Positions 1-7,560 of a stretch of 10,130 nucleotides of DNA are shown one piece after another. The translations under genes were made by a program, and so were the position numbers. How positions within the stretch are numbered: the first letter of the stretch is position 1; each line of letters opens with the position of its first letter. Under the pieces are notes generated by a model, which saw only the letters and a list, made by a program, of their open reading frames with translations, was not told the DNA's origin and did not search any database. Source of the stretch: Hyphomicrobiales bacterium (lineage in GTDB: Bacteria > Pseudomonadota > Alphaproteobacteria > Rhizobiales > JAJFHB01); contig JAJFHB010000086.1 of NCBI GenBank assembly GCA_021775795.1, positions 1-10,130 of the forward strand. The letters are read 5' to 3'.

Positions 1-1
1 C

Positions 2-805
2 GAATACATCAACATCAATTATTTTGATGAACTCGAAGTTTTCAAAACCTTCGTGCTCCTGAATATTCTCATTCCCGTCAAACGCTTCCTGCTCGGCGTG
101 CCCTGGCCTGTCGCCATGGTTCTTCTGGGTTTGGCGGGCTACAGCCTGCGCAGCTGGCGACTGGGCCTGTTGTGCGCACTTCTATGTCTGTTCATTGCTG
201 CCGTCGGCCTTTGGGCCAAGGCCATGGTGACCGTTTATCTGTGCGGCATCTCGGTCATATTTGCCTGTCTGATTGGCATTCCCATCGGCGTTATCGCCGC
301 TGAGCGTGACCGCTTGTGGCGCGTTGTGCAGGTCATCATCGACACTTTGCAGACGCTTCCCTCTTTCGTTTACCTGATGCCGGTGGTCATGCTGTTTCGG
401 GTTGGCGACTTCACCGCCATGATCGCAGTTGTCGCCTATGCCATCGCACCGGCCATTCGCTACACCGCCCATGGCATCCGGCAGGTCGATCCACATCTGC
501 TCGAAGCCGGCGTTGTCTCGGGATGCACACCGCGTCAACTGCTCACAAAAATCAAACTCAAGATGGCGTTGCCCGAGATCATGCTTGGCATCAACCAGAC
601 CATCATGCTGGCCCTCTCGATGCTGGTGATCACCGCTCTCGTGGGCACGCGCGAACTGGGCCAGGAAGTCTACATTGCCCTTACCAAAGCAGATATCGGT
701 CGCGGCATCGTCGCCGGCCTCTGCGTTGCTTTTATCGCCATCATTGCTGACCGTTTGATTACCGCTGGTGCGCATCGTGCCAGAGCATCACTCGGCCTCT
801 CGTAA
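2..805 (+). CDS. Glycine betaine/proline-type ABC transporter permease, 5'-truncated by window edge
   Basis: Inner-membrane permease subunit of a ProW/OpuAB-type importer for betaine-like quaternary amines. The frame is open from base 2, before any start codon. The residues encoded ahead of the GTG at 53 (EYINI..FDELEVFKTF) run straight into typical family sequence (LIPVKRFLL, then PWP), so the true start lies outside the window and the GTG is internal. Counting from base 2 there are 267 residues. Hydrophobic segments lie near 37-47, 54-71, 78-100, 123-132 and 138-152, with more near the C-terminus. The cytoplasmic EAA loop that docks on the ATPase starts at E168-A-G with G174, followed by INQTIMLALSMLVITAL, a close match to the ProW family. 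The ATPase and binding protein are not in the window. The gene ends 19 bp before a kinase gene, so transport is probably co-transcribed with the catabolic genes. It may be the second half of a longer tandem permease, which cannot be decided here. Confidence 0.9.
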   Translation, partial: EYININYFDELEVFKTFVLLNILIPVKRFLLGVPWPVAMVLLGLAGYSLRSWRLGLLCALLCLFIAAVGLWAKAMVTVYLCGISVIFACLIGIPIGVIAAERDRLWRVVQVIIDTLQTLPSFVYLMPVVMLFRVGDFTAMIAVVAYAIAPAIRYTAHGIRQVDPHLLEAGVVSGCTPRQLLTKIKLKMALPEIMLGINQTIMLALSMLVITALVGTRELGQEVYIALTKADIGRGIVAGLCVAFIAIIADRLITAGAHRARASLGLS

Positions 806-808
806 GTT

Positions 809-814
809 AAGGAA
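809..814 (+). promoter_or_regulatory. Ribosome binding site that decides the start of the first kinase
   Basis: AAGGAA lies 10 bases before the ATG at 825, just after the permease stop codon. It favours this ATG over the in-frame GTG at 768, which would overlap the permease gene by 38 bp and add 19 residues not typical of the family. Confidence 0.6.
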
Positions 815-824
815 AGCTGCACGT

Positions 825-1712
825 ATGAGTTCGCTGGAGAAACTGCAAATGCTTCCCCTCTGGACCGGCCCGGTCGAAACCGCGCCGCTGAAGGGAGGCC
901 TCAGTAACGAGAGCTTCATCGCCACGGACAGCAGCGGCAAATACGTCGTCCGCTTTGGCCACGACTTCCCCATGCACCACGTCTGGCGTGAGCATGAAGC
1001 CATGGCTTCACAAGCCGCACACGCAGCAGGTTTTGCACCCGAACTGGTTTACGCAGAGCCAGGGGTCATGGTGTTTCGCTTTATCGAAGCCCTGACTTAT
1101 GCAGAGGAAAACGTCCGCTCCAACATTCCCCGTGTTACGGCCTTCATCCGCGATTTCCACACCACAATGCCGCAGCATGTATCAGGTTCAGGCCGTATAT
1201 TCTGGGTGTTCCATGTCATTCGCGATTATGTTCACACGCTGAAGGCCGGCAACAGCCGCATGCTCAGCGAGCTTCCCCGCTATCTCGCTCTTGCAAACGA
1301 ATTCGAAGCCGCTCAGGTTCCCCTACCCATCGTCTACACCCACAATGATCTTCTGCCGGCAAATTTCCTTGATGACGGAGAACGTATCTGGCTCATTGAC
1401 TACGAGTACGCTGGATTTGGCACGGCAATGTTTGATCTCGCCGGCGTCGCTTCCAACGCCATTTTCGACCCCGACAACGACCGCGAACTGCTTTCTCTTT
1501 ATTTTGGCAAAGAGCCCGATGCGGCCCTGCTGCAAAGCTTCGCAGCAATGAAATGCGCATCTTTGTTGCGTGAAGCCATGTGGAGCATGGTCTCTGAAAT
1601 TCACCTCGATGCCCCAGGTGTCGACTATGTCGCCTATACGCAGGAGAATCTGGACAGGCTCGCTCCGGTTCTGGATGCCTACCGCGGACAATATGGAGAG
1701 GCCAGCACATGA
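825..1712 (+). CDS. Choline/ethanolamine-kinase-like phosphotransferase (APH fold), first copy
   Basis: Cytoplasmic ATP-dependent small-molecule kinase of the APH/choline kinase superfamily, 295 residues from the ATG at 825. The N-lobe has a nucleotide loop GGLSNES (24-30) and VVRFG (39-44 region). E57 in REHEA probably fits the conserved helix position. The catalytic loop is THNDLLPANF, with H173-N174-D175 and N180. The Mg-binding segment is LIDYEYAG with D192 and E194, the IDxEY signature that separates choline kinase/LicA-like enzymes from antibiotic phosphotransferases. All key residues are present, so an active kinase is expected. The acceptor is probably the hydroxyl of an amino alcohol, but this is inferred only from the family and from the betaine-type permease upstream. 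Its TGA overlaps the next ATG (ATGA, 1709-1712), which implies translational coupling to the first demethylase-like gene. Other APH-fold kinases, such as hydroxylysine or homoserine kinases, are less likely. Confidence 0.85.
   Translation: MSSLEKLQMLPLWTGPVETAPLKGGLSNESFIATDSSGKYVVRFGHDFPMHHVWREHEAMASQAAHAAGFAPELVYAEPGVMVFRFIEALTYAEENVRSNIPRVTAFIRDFHTTMPQHVSGSGRIFWVFHVIRDYVHTLKAGNSRMLSELPRYLALANEFEAAQVPLPIVYTHNDLLPANFLDDGERIWLIDYEYAGFGTAMFDLAGVASNAIFDPDNDRELLSLYFGKEPDAALLQSFAAMKCASLLREAMWSMVSEIHLDAPGVDYVAYTQENLDRLAPVLDAYRGQYGEAST
1695..1701 (+). promoter_or_regulatory. Ribosome binding site within the kinase 3' end
   Basis: GGAGAGG lies 7 bases before the ATG at 1709, inside the last codons of the kinase gene. 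With the ATGA stop/start overlap it supports coupled translation and the chosen start of the flavoprotein. Confidence 0.6.
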
Positions 1713-4150
1713 ACCTTCCCTCTCACGCGCAAATCGTTGTCATCGGTGGTGGCATAATCGGCTGTTCCACTGCCTATCATCTGGCGCGGGACCACAAGGC
1801 AGACGTTCTCCTTCTCGAAAGCGGCAAGCTGACGAATGGCTCGACCTGGCATGCGGCGGGACTTGTCGGTCAGCTACGCTCATCTGCAAGCATTACCCAG
1901 GTCCTCAAATACTCCGTCGAACTCTACGAAACTCTTGAAGCTGAAACCGGCCTGGCAACGGGCTGGAAACAAAACGGCGGGCTGCGGCTGGCCTGTAACG
2001 AAGAGCGGTGGACAGAAATCCGCCGCCAGGCGACCACGGCCCACAGCTTTGGCCTTGAGATGCATCTTTTGACACCAGAGGAAACCGGCAAGCTGTGGCC
2101 GTTGATGGATTGCTCTGACCTTGTTGGCGCGGCTTTCCTGCCAACGGACGGTCAGGCCTCACCCTCCGACATTACCCAGTCACTGGCAAAAGGCGCACGT
2201 CTGCATGGAGCAAATCTTCTGGAAGGCGTGAAAGTAACCGGTTTCAACATCACCGACGGTGCGGTTGATGCGGTTCACACGGACCAGGGCACAATCCGTT
2301 GCGACAAGGTGGTCAACTGCGGAGGCATGTGGGCAAAGGAAATCGGCCGCATGGCCGGTGTTTCCGTGCCCCTGCAGCCGGTTCGACACCAGTATATGGT
2401 TTCAGAAAAGCTTGACGGTGTAGCTTCTGATCTGCCGACGCTGCGTGACCCGGACAGGCGCATCTACTTCAAGGAGGAAGTCGGTGGTCTTGTCATGGGC
2501 GCCTATGAACCCAACCCGATTTCCTGGGCGGATGATGGAGTGCCGGAGAACTTCGAGTTCCAGCTACTCGATTCGGACTGGGACCACTTTGAACCAACGA
2601 TGGAACAGGCCTTAGCCCGCATCCCCTCATTTGAACATGCCGGCATCAAGCAGCTGATCAACGGGCCGGAAAGCTTCACGCCCGATGGCACTTACATCAT
2701 GGGCGAGGCGCCTGAAGTGAGAGGGTTTTTTGTCGGCGCGGGCTTCAATGCCTTTGGTATCGCCGCCGGTGGCGGCGCTGGCTGGTCACTGGCCTCCTGG
2801 GTCATGACAGGAGAGCAGCCGCTTGACCTGTGGTCAGTGGACATAAGGCGCTTCTCCAGCCTTCACCACGACAACAGCTGGGTCCGCGAGCGTACTCTTG
2901 AAGCCTACGGCAAACACTACACCATCGCCTTCCCGCACGAAGAACATGAGAGCGGACGCCCCCGCATCGTATCCCCCCTTTACGAGCGTCTGGCGGAACG
3001 CAATGCCTGCTTTGGTTCGAAACTCGGCTGGGAACGGCCCAACTGGTTTGCCCCGAAAGGAGTTGCGCCCAAGGATGTCTATGCCATGGGGCGCCAGAAC
3101 TGGTTCGACCATGTGGCTGAAGAACATCGTGCATGCCGCGAGCGCGTTGCCCTTTTCGATCAGTCGTCATTTGCGAAGTTTGAACTGAGGGGCAATGACG
3201 CGGAGGCCGCTCTCTCGTGGATCTGTGCCAACGACATCGCCAAACCTCCCGGCCGCATCACCTACACCCAGCTCTTGAATACCCGTGGCGGCATTGAATG
3301 CGATCTGACCGTTGCGCGTCTTGATCATGATGTCTTTTACATCGTTACCGGCACCGGATTTCGCAGCCATGATGCCGCCTGGATCCGCCAGCACATTCAA
3401 CCAGGCCTCGATGCCGAGCTGCTCGACGTCACTGAAGAATTCGGCACCCTTTCACTGTTTGGCCCCAACGCCCGCGACCTGCTTGCAAGTGTCACAGAGG
3501 CTGATGTGAGCGATGCGGCGTTCCCGTTTGCTCACCTGCGCAACATCGAAATTGCAGGCCATGAGGTTCGCGCCATGCGCATCACCTACGTGGGCGAGCT
3601 GGGCTGGGAGCTGCATATGCCCATCGACGCCACGGGCGACGTATTCGACAGCCTCATGGCAGCGGGAGATGCCTTCGGCATTGCACCTGTAGGATATCGG
3701 GCTCTCGAGTCTTTACGTCTGGAAAAAGGTTATCGCGCCTGGGGCTCCGACATCACTCCTAATGACAGCCCTTTTGAGGCCGGGCTTGGGTGGGCTGTAA
3801 AGTTACGCTCAAACGCCCCCTTCCTAGGGCGCGAAGCCTGTGAGGGATTTGCAGCCGGGCCTCTCGTCAAACGCATGGCGTGTTTCACCATTGATGATCC
3901 GGCAATTGTCCTTGTTGGCCGCGAAACCATCCTCCGCAACGGTGAACCGGTTGGCTATCTCTCCAGCGCCGGCTTTGGCTACACCGTTGGCAAGCCTATT
4001 GGTTATGGTTATGTCCGCAATGCTTCAGGTGTCGACGACGACTTTCTGGCAACCGGCGAGTACGCGCTTGAGGTCGCAACAGAAATCGTGCCCTGCGACC
4101 TTCACACCAAAGCGCTCTATGACCCCCAAATGAAACGCGTTCGAGCTTAG
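1709..4150 (+). CDS. FAD-dependent dimethylglycine/sarcosine-dehydrogenase-like oxidoreductase with GCV_T domain, first paralog
   Basis: Oxidises an N-methyl amine. The methyl group is released as formaldehyde or captured on tetrahydrofolate as 5,10-methylene-THF (known for the family). The protein is 813 residues, the usual full length. The N-terminal DAO/FAD domain (about 8-380) has the Rossmann motif G13-x-G15-x-x-G18. TWHAAGL carries H48, which matches the histidine that binds FAD covalently in DMGDH and SARDH. GPESFTPDG (319-327) and a glycine-rich VGAGFNAFG/AAGGGAG segment (342-358) follow. An FAO_M-like connector (about 380-445, including ERPNWF at 442-447) leads to the folate GCV_T domain (about 475-700), with YVGELGWELH (627-636) and LRLEKGYRAWGSDI (669-682), and a GCV_T C-terminal barrel (about 715-805). 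The GPESFTPD and MGEAPEVRGFF strings resemble sarcosine dehydrogenase more than dimethylglycine dehydrogenase, from memory and not from an alignment. No signal peptide is seen, so it is probably cytoplasmic. The electron acceptor (ETF or oxygen) is unknown. Confidence 0.9.
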   Translation: MNLPSHAQIVVIGGGIIGCSTAYHLARDHKADVLLLESGKLTNGSTWHAAGLVGQLRSSASITQVLKYSVELYETLEAETGLATGWKQNGGLRLACNEERWTEIRRQATTAHSFGLEMHLLTPEETGKLWPLMDCSDLVGAAFLPTDGQASPSDITQSLAKGARLHGANLLEGVKVTGFNITDGAVDAVHTDQGTIRCDKVVNCGGMWAKEIGRMAGVSVPLQPVRHQYMVSEKLDGVASDLPTLRDPDRRIYFKEEVGGLVMGAYEPNPISWADDGVPENFEFQLLDSDWDHFEPTMEQALARIPSFEHAGIKQLINGPESFTPDGTYIMGEAPEVRGFFVGAGFNAFGIAAGGGAGWSLASWVMTGEQPLDLWSVDIRRFSSLHHDNSWVRERTLEAYGKHYTIAFPHEEHESGRPRIVSPLYERLAERNACFGSKLGWERPNWFAPKGVAPKDVYAMGRQNWFDHVAEEHRACRERVALFDQSSFAKFELRGNDAEAALSWICANDIAKPPGRITYTQLLNTRGGIECDLTVARLDHDVFYIVTGTGFRSHDAAWIRQHIQPGLDAELLDVTEEFGTLSLFGPNARDLLASVTEADVSDAAFPFAHLRNIEIAGHEVRAMRITYVGELGWELHMPIDATGDVFDSLMAAGDAFGIAPVGYRALESLRLEKGYRAWGSDITPNDSPFEAGLGWAVKLRSNAPFLGREACEGFAAGPLVKRMACFTIDDPAIVLVGRETILRNGEPVGYLSSAGFGYTVGKPIGYGYVRNASGVDDDFLATGEYALEVATEIVPCDLHTKALYDPQMKRVRA

Positions 4151-4163
4151 GTCTGAGTTTCCA

Positions 4164-6584
4164 ATGTCATTCAGCGCTGACAGACACGTACACATTCTCA
4201 TTATTGGCGGCGGCGCAATCGGCTGTTCGCTCGCCTATCATCTGGGGCTTGCGGGCACAAAGGATGTGCTGCTTGTTGAAAAATCCCAACTGACACATGG
4301 CTGCACCTGGCATGCAGCAGGTCTCGTCGGTCAATTGCGCGGCAAGAAAAACCTCACCCGCCTGATGCAGAATTCAGTCGCCGTGTATGACCGCCTAGGT
4401 GAAGAGGCAGACAGTGTCATTGACTGGAAGAAAGTCGGGTCCCTGAGGCTGGCGGGCTCAAACGAACGCTGGAGCGAGATCCGGCGTTCCATGACCCAGG
4501 CCAAGAGCTTCGGTTTTGAAAGCCACGAAGTCTCCATCGCTGACGCCAAATCCATGTTTCCCTATATCGAAGAGGAAGGCCTGGTCGGGGCAACTTTCAT
4601 CCCCGGCGATGGCTATGTGGACCCTTACGCCCTTACCCAGGCCTATGCGAAAGTCGCAAGAGCCCGGGGCATCAAGATAGAAGAAGGCGTTACGGTTCAC
4701 GACATCGTCGTGGAAGACCGTCGCGCGGTCGGCGTTATGACAGATCAGGGAAATATCAGTTGCGATATTCTGGTCAATTGCGCCGGCCTGTGGGCAAAAA
4801 GGGTCGGCGAGATGGCCGGTGTTGCCCTCGCCGCAGGCATTGTCGAACATCAGTATCTGGTAACCGAGAAGACCCTGGATTTACCCCCAGAGCTCCCCAC
4901 CTTGCGCGATCCGGATAAGAACTTCTATCTAAAACCTGATGTTGCAGCATTTGCAATTGGCGGCTGGGAAAGGGGCTCGAAAGCCTGCTGGAACAATCTG
5001 CCCCCTCTCGATTTCGGCCGCGAGCTGTTTGATGCCAGCATGGAGAGGCTTGAGCTTTTTGCCCTGCCGTGCGCGGAGCGTCTGCCGGTTTTGAACGAAA
5101 CCGGCATACAGACCGTCATCAATGGTCCCATTCCGGTGTCGGCCGACGGTGAACCGATCATGGGTCTCGCGCCTGAACTGGACAACTTCTATGTCGCCTG
5201 CGGGTTTACCGCCGGCATTGCCGCAAGCGGCGGTGCCGGGCTTGCACTTGCCAACTGGATTCTTGAAGGCGACCCCGGCATGGACCTTTGGTCATTCGAT
5301 GTTCGCCGCTTCGGCACCCAGCATGCAAACGGTCGCTTCCTCGAGGAACGGGCCGTCGATGCCTACGGCGCCTACTATCAGATCCACTGGCCCGGCGACG
5401 AAAGCACCGCGGCGCGCGGCGCGCGGCGAAGTCCGCTTTATGACGCCCTGAAGACACACGGCGCTATTTACGGGTCAAAGTCAGGCTGGGAACGGCCGAA
5501 CTGGTTTGCGTCCACATCGAACGCGGAAGAGAGACCCAGTTTTGAAGGCAGACCGGGATGCTTCGATGCCGTCGGAGAAGAGGCGGCCGCAATTGCCGAG
5601 CGCGTCGCCCTTATCGACCAGAGCTCCTTTTCTAAGTTCGAGATTTCTGGACCCGGTGCCTTCAACTTCCTGCAGCATCTCGCCGCCAACGACATCTCAG
5701 GCGGCCCCGGCAATTGCGTCTACACCCAGTTGTGCAACTCGCAAGGGGGCATCGAAGCCGATCTCACCATCATGCACGTGGCGGATGACACCTTTTACGT
5801 TGTCACAGGTTCGGGCTTTGGGGTCAGGGACCGCCACTGGATTGATCGCCATATGCCACGCGACGGCACGGTCAGCCTGCGCGATGTCACTTCAAACTAT
5901 GCCGTGCTCAATATTTGTGGCCCGAAATCGCGCGACGTGCTGCAGACGATCAGCAGGAATGATCTCTCAAACGAGGCTTTTCCGTTTCTCACGGTTCGTG
6001 ATGTTGAGCTTGGACTTGGCCGCGCCCGCGCTGCTCGTGTGGGCTATGTCGGTGAACTGGGCTGGGAACTGCACATACCCACAGAACACGCGGCCCACGT
6101 CTATGAGGAACTGATATCTGCCGGTGGCGAACATGGCATTGCCAACGCCGGGTATCGTGTCGTGGAGAGCCTGCGCCTTGAAAAGGGTTACCTCTACTGG
6201 TCCAGCGACATCACACCGGATTACACCCCTCTTGAAGCAGGGCTTGGTTTTTGCGTCGCTTTAAACAAAGGCGGCTTTGTTGGCCGCGAAGCGCTGCACC
6301 GGCAAAAGCAGGGTGGCGTCGACCGCAAACTCTGTGCCTTCACGGTCGAGGGCTTTGCACCCTTCCATGGTGGCGAGGCGATTATTCATAACGGCAAGGT
6401 CGTCGGCAACACCACCAGTGCAGGCTATGGCCACCGCATCGGCAAGACCGTTGCGCTTGGTTACCTGCCGGTCGAAATTGCCAAAGAAAAAGCCTTTCAG
6501 ATTGAAGCTTTCGGCACCTCGCACGAGGCTGTCCGGGGGCCACGTTGCCACTACGATCCACAGATGCAGCGCCTGAGGGCCTGA
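4164..6584 (+). CDS. FAD-dependent dimethylglycine-dehydrogenase-like oxidoreductase with GCV_T domain, second paralog
   Basis: Tandem paralog of the preceding gene, colinear over its full 806 residues but clearly diverged. The Rossmann motif is G15-x-G17-x-x-G20. TWHAAGL holds H50, the expected covalent FAD histidine. The loop around 321-329 reads GPIPVSADG in place of GPESFTPDG, and the next glycine-rich stretch is CGFTAGIAASGGAG (346-359), so the flavin/substrate region differs between the two enzymes. ERPNWF (443-448) begins the connector to the folate domain, which has YVGELGWELH (628-637) and LRLEKGYLYWSSDI (670-683). The C-terminus HYDPQMQRLRA matches the first paralog's YDPQMKRVRA. 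Family chemistry is oxidative N-demethylation with one-carbon transfer to THF. It probably acts on a different methylation state or substrate from its neighbour, which is inference. It starts 13 bp after the previous stop with only weak Shine-Dalgarno candidates (TAGG at 4148, TGAG at 4154), so translation is probably coupled. Confidence 0.9.
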   Translation: MSFSADRHVHILIIGGGAIGCSLAYHLGLAGTKDVLLVEKSQLTHGCTWHAAGLVGQLRGKKNLTRLMQNSVAVYDRLGEEADSVIDWKKVGSLRLAGSNERWSEIRRSMTQAKSFGFESHEVSIADAKSMFPYIEEEGLVGATFIPGDGYVDPYALTQAYAKVARARGIKIEEGVTVHDIVVEDRRAVGVMTDQGNISCDILVNCAGLWAKRVGEMAGVALAAGIVEHQYLVTEKTLDLPPELPTLRDPDKNFYLKPDVAAFAIGGWERGSKACWNNLPPLDFGRELFDASMERLELFALPCAERLPVLNETGIQTVINGPIPVSADGEPIMGLAPELDNFYVACGFTAGIAASGGAGLALANWILEGDPGMDLWSFDVRRFGTQHANGRFLEERAVDAYGAYYQIHWPGDESTAARGARRSPLYDALKTHGAIYGSKSGWERPNWFASTSNAEERPSFEGRPGCFDAVGEEAAAIAERVALIDQSSFSKFEISGPGAFNFLQHLAANDISGGPGNCVYTQLCNSQGGIEADLTIMHVADDTFYVVTGSGFGVRDRHWIDRHMPRDGTVSLRDVTSNYAVLNICGPKSRDVLQTISRNDLSNEAFPFLTVRDVELGLGRARAARVGYVGELGWELHIPTEHAAHVYEELISAGGEHGIANAGYRVVESLRLEKGYLYWSSDITPDYTPLEAGLGFCVALNKGGFVGREALHRQKQGGVDRKLCAFTVEGFAPFHGGEAIIHNGKVVGNTTSAGYGHRIGKTVALGYLPVEIAKEKAFQIEAFGTSHEAVRGPRCHYDPQMQRLRA

Positions 6585-6592
6585 ACTACAGG

Positions 6593-6597
6593 GGAGG
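6593..6597 (+). promoter_or_regulatory. Strong Shine-Dalgarno site before the second kinase
   Basis: GGAGG lies within GGGGAGGAAG (6591-6600), 8 bases before the ATG at 6606. It is the strongest ribosome binding site in the operon. It suggests efficient independent initiation of the second half, in contrast to the coupled start at 1709 and the weak one at 4164. Confidence 0.65.
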
Positions 6598-6605
6598 AAG
6601 TTTAC

Positions 6606-7538
6606 ATGTCTGATGCAGAGATCGCTGAGGCCCGCGCCATAATATCCAGTCTGAAAGTGTTTTCAGGTGTCGCCGCTGATACAGTTTCCATTCAACGCCA
6701 GGGCGGTCTGACAAATCTCGTCTACCGGGTGGACGTTGGAGGCGATGCCTTGTGCCTGCGTCTGCCAGGCAAAGGAACGGAAGAATATATCGACCGCTCC
6801 GTTGAGGCCCACAATGCCCGGGCCGCAGCCGCAGCCGGGGTCAGCCCCGAAGTCCTGCACGCTGACCCTGCGAGCGGCGTCATGGTATCGCGGTTCATTG
6901 ACGGCTTCGAGACGATGACACCCGCAACCTTTTGTTCCGAGGCTGGGGCCCCAGCCAGGGCAGCTCAAGCCTTTAGCCAATTGCACAACAGCGGTCAGTT
7001 ATTTGAATTCCGTTTCGAGCTGTTCGCCATGATTGATGATTATCTCAACATCCTGAGTGGCAAGTCCGTCGAGTTTCCCGAGGGCTACTACGATGTCCTT
7101 GAGGAAGCAAAGGCTGTTCGCGAAGCGCTGGACGCGCATCCAGCAGCCCTCGCACCGTGTCATTGCGACCCCCTTTGCGAGAATTTTCTCGATGACGGAA
7201 ACCGCATGTGGATCATCGACTGGGAATACTCAGGCATGAACGATCCCTTGTGGGATCTTGGCGACCTTTCCGTCGAAGCAGGTTTTGGTCCTGCCCACGA
7301 CCTCGAAATGATGAATGCCTATTTCAAGGGTGGTCCAACGGATGCACAAATGGGCCGCATGGTCATCTACAAGGCCATGTGCGATCTGCTGTGGACCTTG
7401 TGGGGAATGATCCAGCACGCCAACGACAATCCCGTTGAAGATTTCTGGGCCTATGCGACCGGTCGCTTCGAGCGCTGCAAAACCCTCATGAACGACAAGA
7501 GCTTTTCCGCCCACGTTAACGCCGTCCGGCGCGGCTGA
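6606..7538 (+). CDS. Choline/ethanolamine-kinase-like phosphotransferase (APH fold), second diverged copy
   Basis: Second APH-superfamily small-molecule kinase, 310 residues. The nucleotide loop is GGLTNLVYRV (33-42), followed by LCLRLPGKGTEEYIDR (49-64), as in LicA/choline kinase relatives. E67 and N70 fall in the following helix. The catalytic loop is PCHCDPLCENF with H186-C187-D188 and N193, so the usual HND is HCD here while the catalytic Asp and metal-binding Asn are kept. The IIDWEYSGMNDPLWDLGDL segment has D205 and E207, again the IDxEY type. Activity is expected, with an amino-alcohol-like substrate inferred from the family. It is only distantly similar to the kinase at 825-1712, so the two probably act on different substrates or at different steps and are not a recent duplication. 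It has its own strong ribosome binding site, 21 bp after the second dehydrogenase and 22 bp before the HAD gene. Confidence 0.85.
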   Translation: MSDAEIAEARAIISSLKVFSGVAADTVSIQRQGGLTNLVYRVDVGGDALCLRLPGKGTEEYIDRSVEAHNARAAAAAGVSPEVLHADPASGVMVSRFIDGFETMTPATFCSEAGAPARAAQAFSQLHNSGQLFEFRFELFAMIDDYLNILSGKSVEFPEGYYDVLEEAKAVREALDAHPAALAPCHCDPLCENFLDDGNRMWIIDWEYSGMNDPLWDLGDLSVEAGFGPAHDLEMMNAYFKGGPTDAQMGRMVIYKAMCDLLWTLWGMIQHANDNPVEDFWAYATGRFERCKTLMNDKSFSAHVNAVRRG

Positions 7539-7545
7539 GGCCATC

Positions 7546-7551
7546 AGGAGA
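7546..7551 (+). promoter_or_regulatory. Ribosome binding site of the HAD gene
   Basis: AGGAGA lies 9 bases before the ATG at 7561 and supports that start, which also places the first HAD motif at the usual position close to the N-terminus. Confidence 0.55.
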
Positions 7552-7560
7552 CAAAATAGA

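Noticed and set aside
182..775. Minus-strand open frame of 197 codons
   Set aside because: It lies entirely antisense to the permease, its translation is rich in His, Asp, Asn and Gln with no recognisable motif, and the plus strand is clearly coding.
768..824. GTG at 768 as start of the first kinase
   Set aside because: It would overlap the permease end and add a basic 19-residue leader. The ATG at 825 has an AAGGAA site at suitable spacing.
825..1712. Aminoglycoside resistance phosphotransferase
   Set aside because: The fold is shared, but the IDYEY segment and the operon context point to the choline-kinase branch. Nothing here supports antibiotic resistance.
5408..5428. Alternating GCGCG/GGCGCG tract
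   Set aside because: It is explained as Ala/Arg/Gly codons in a variable linker (residues 416-422) of the second flavoprotein and is too short to call a functional repeat or Z-DNA element.
5506..6114. Plus-strand open frame of 202 codons in another phase
   Set aside because: It is a shadow inside the second flavoprotein, with Ser/Pro/Arg-rich translation, no family motif and no ribosome binding site.
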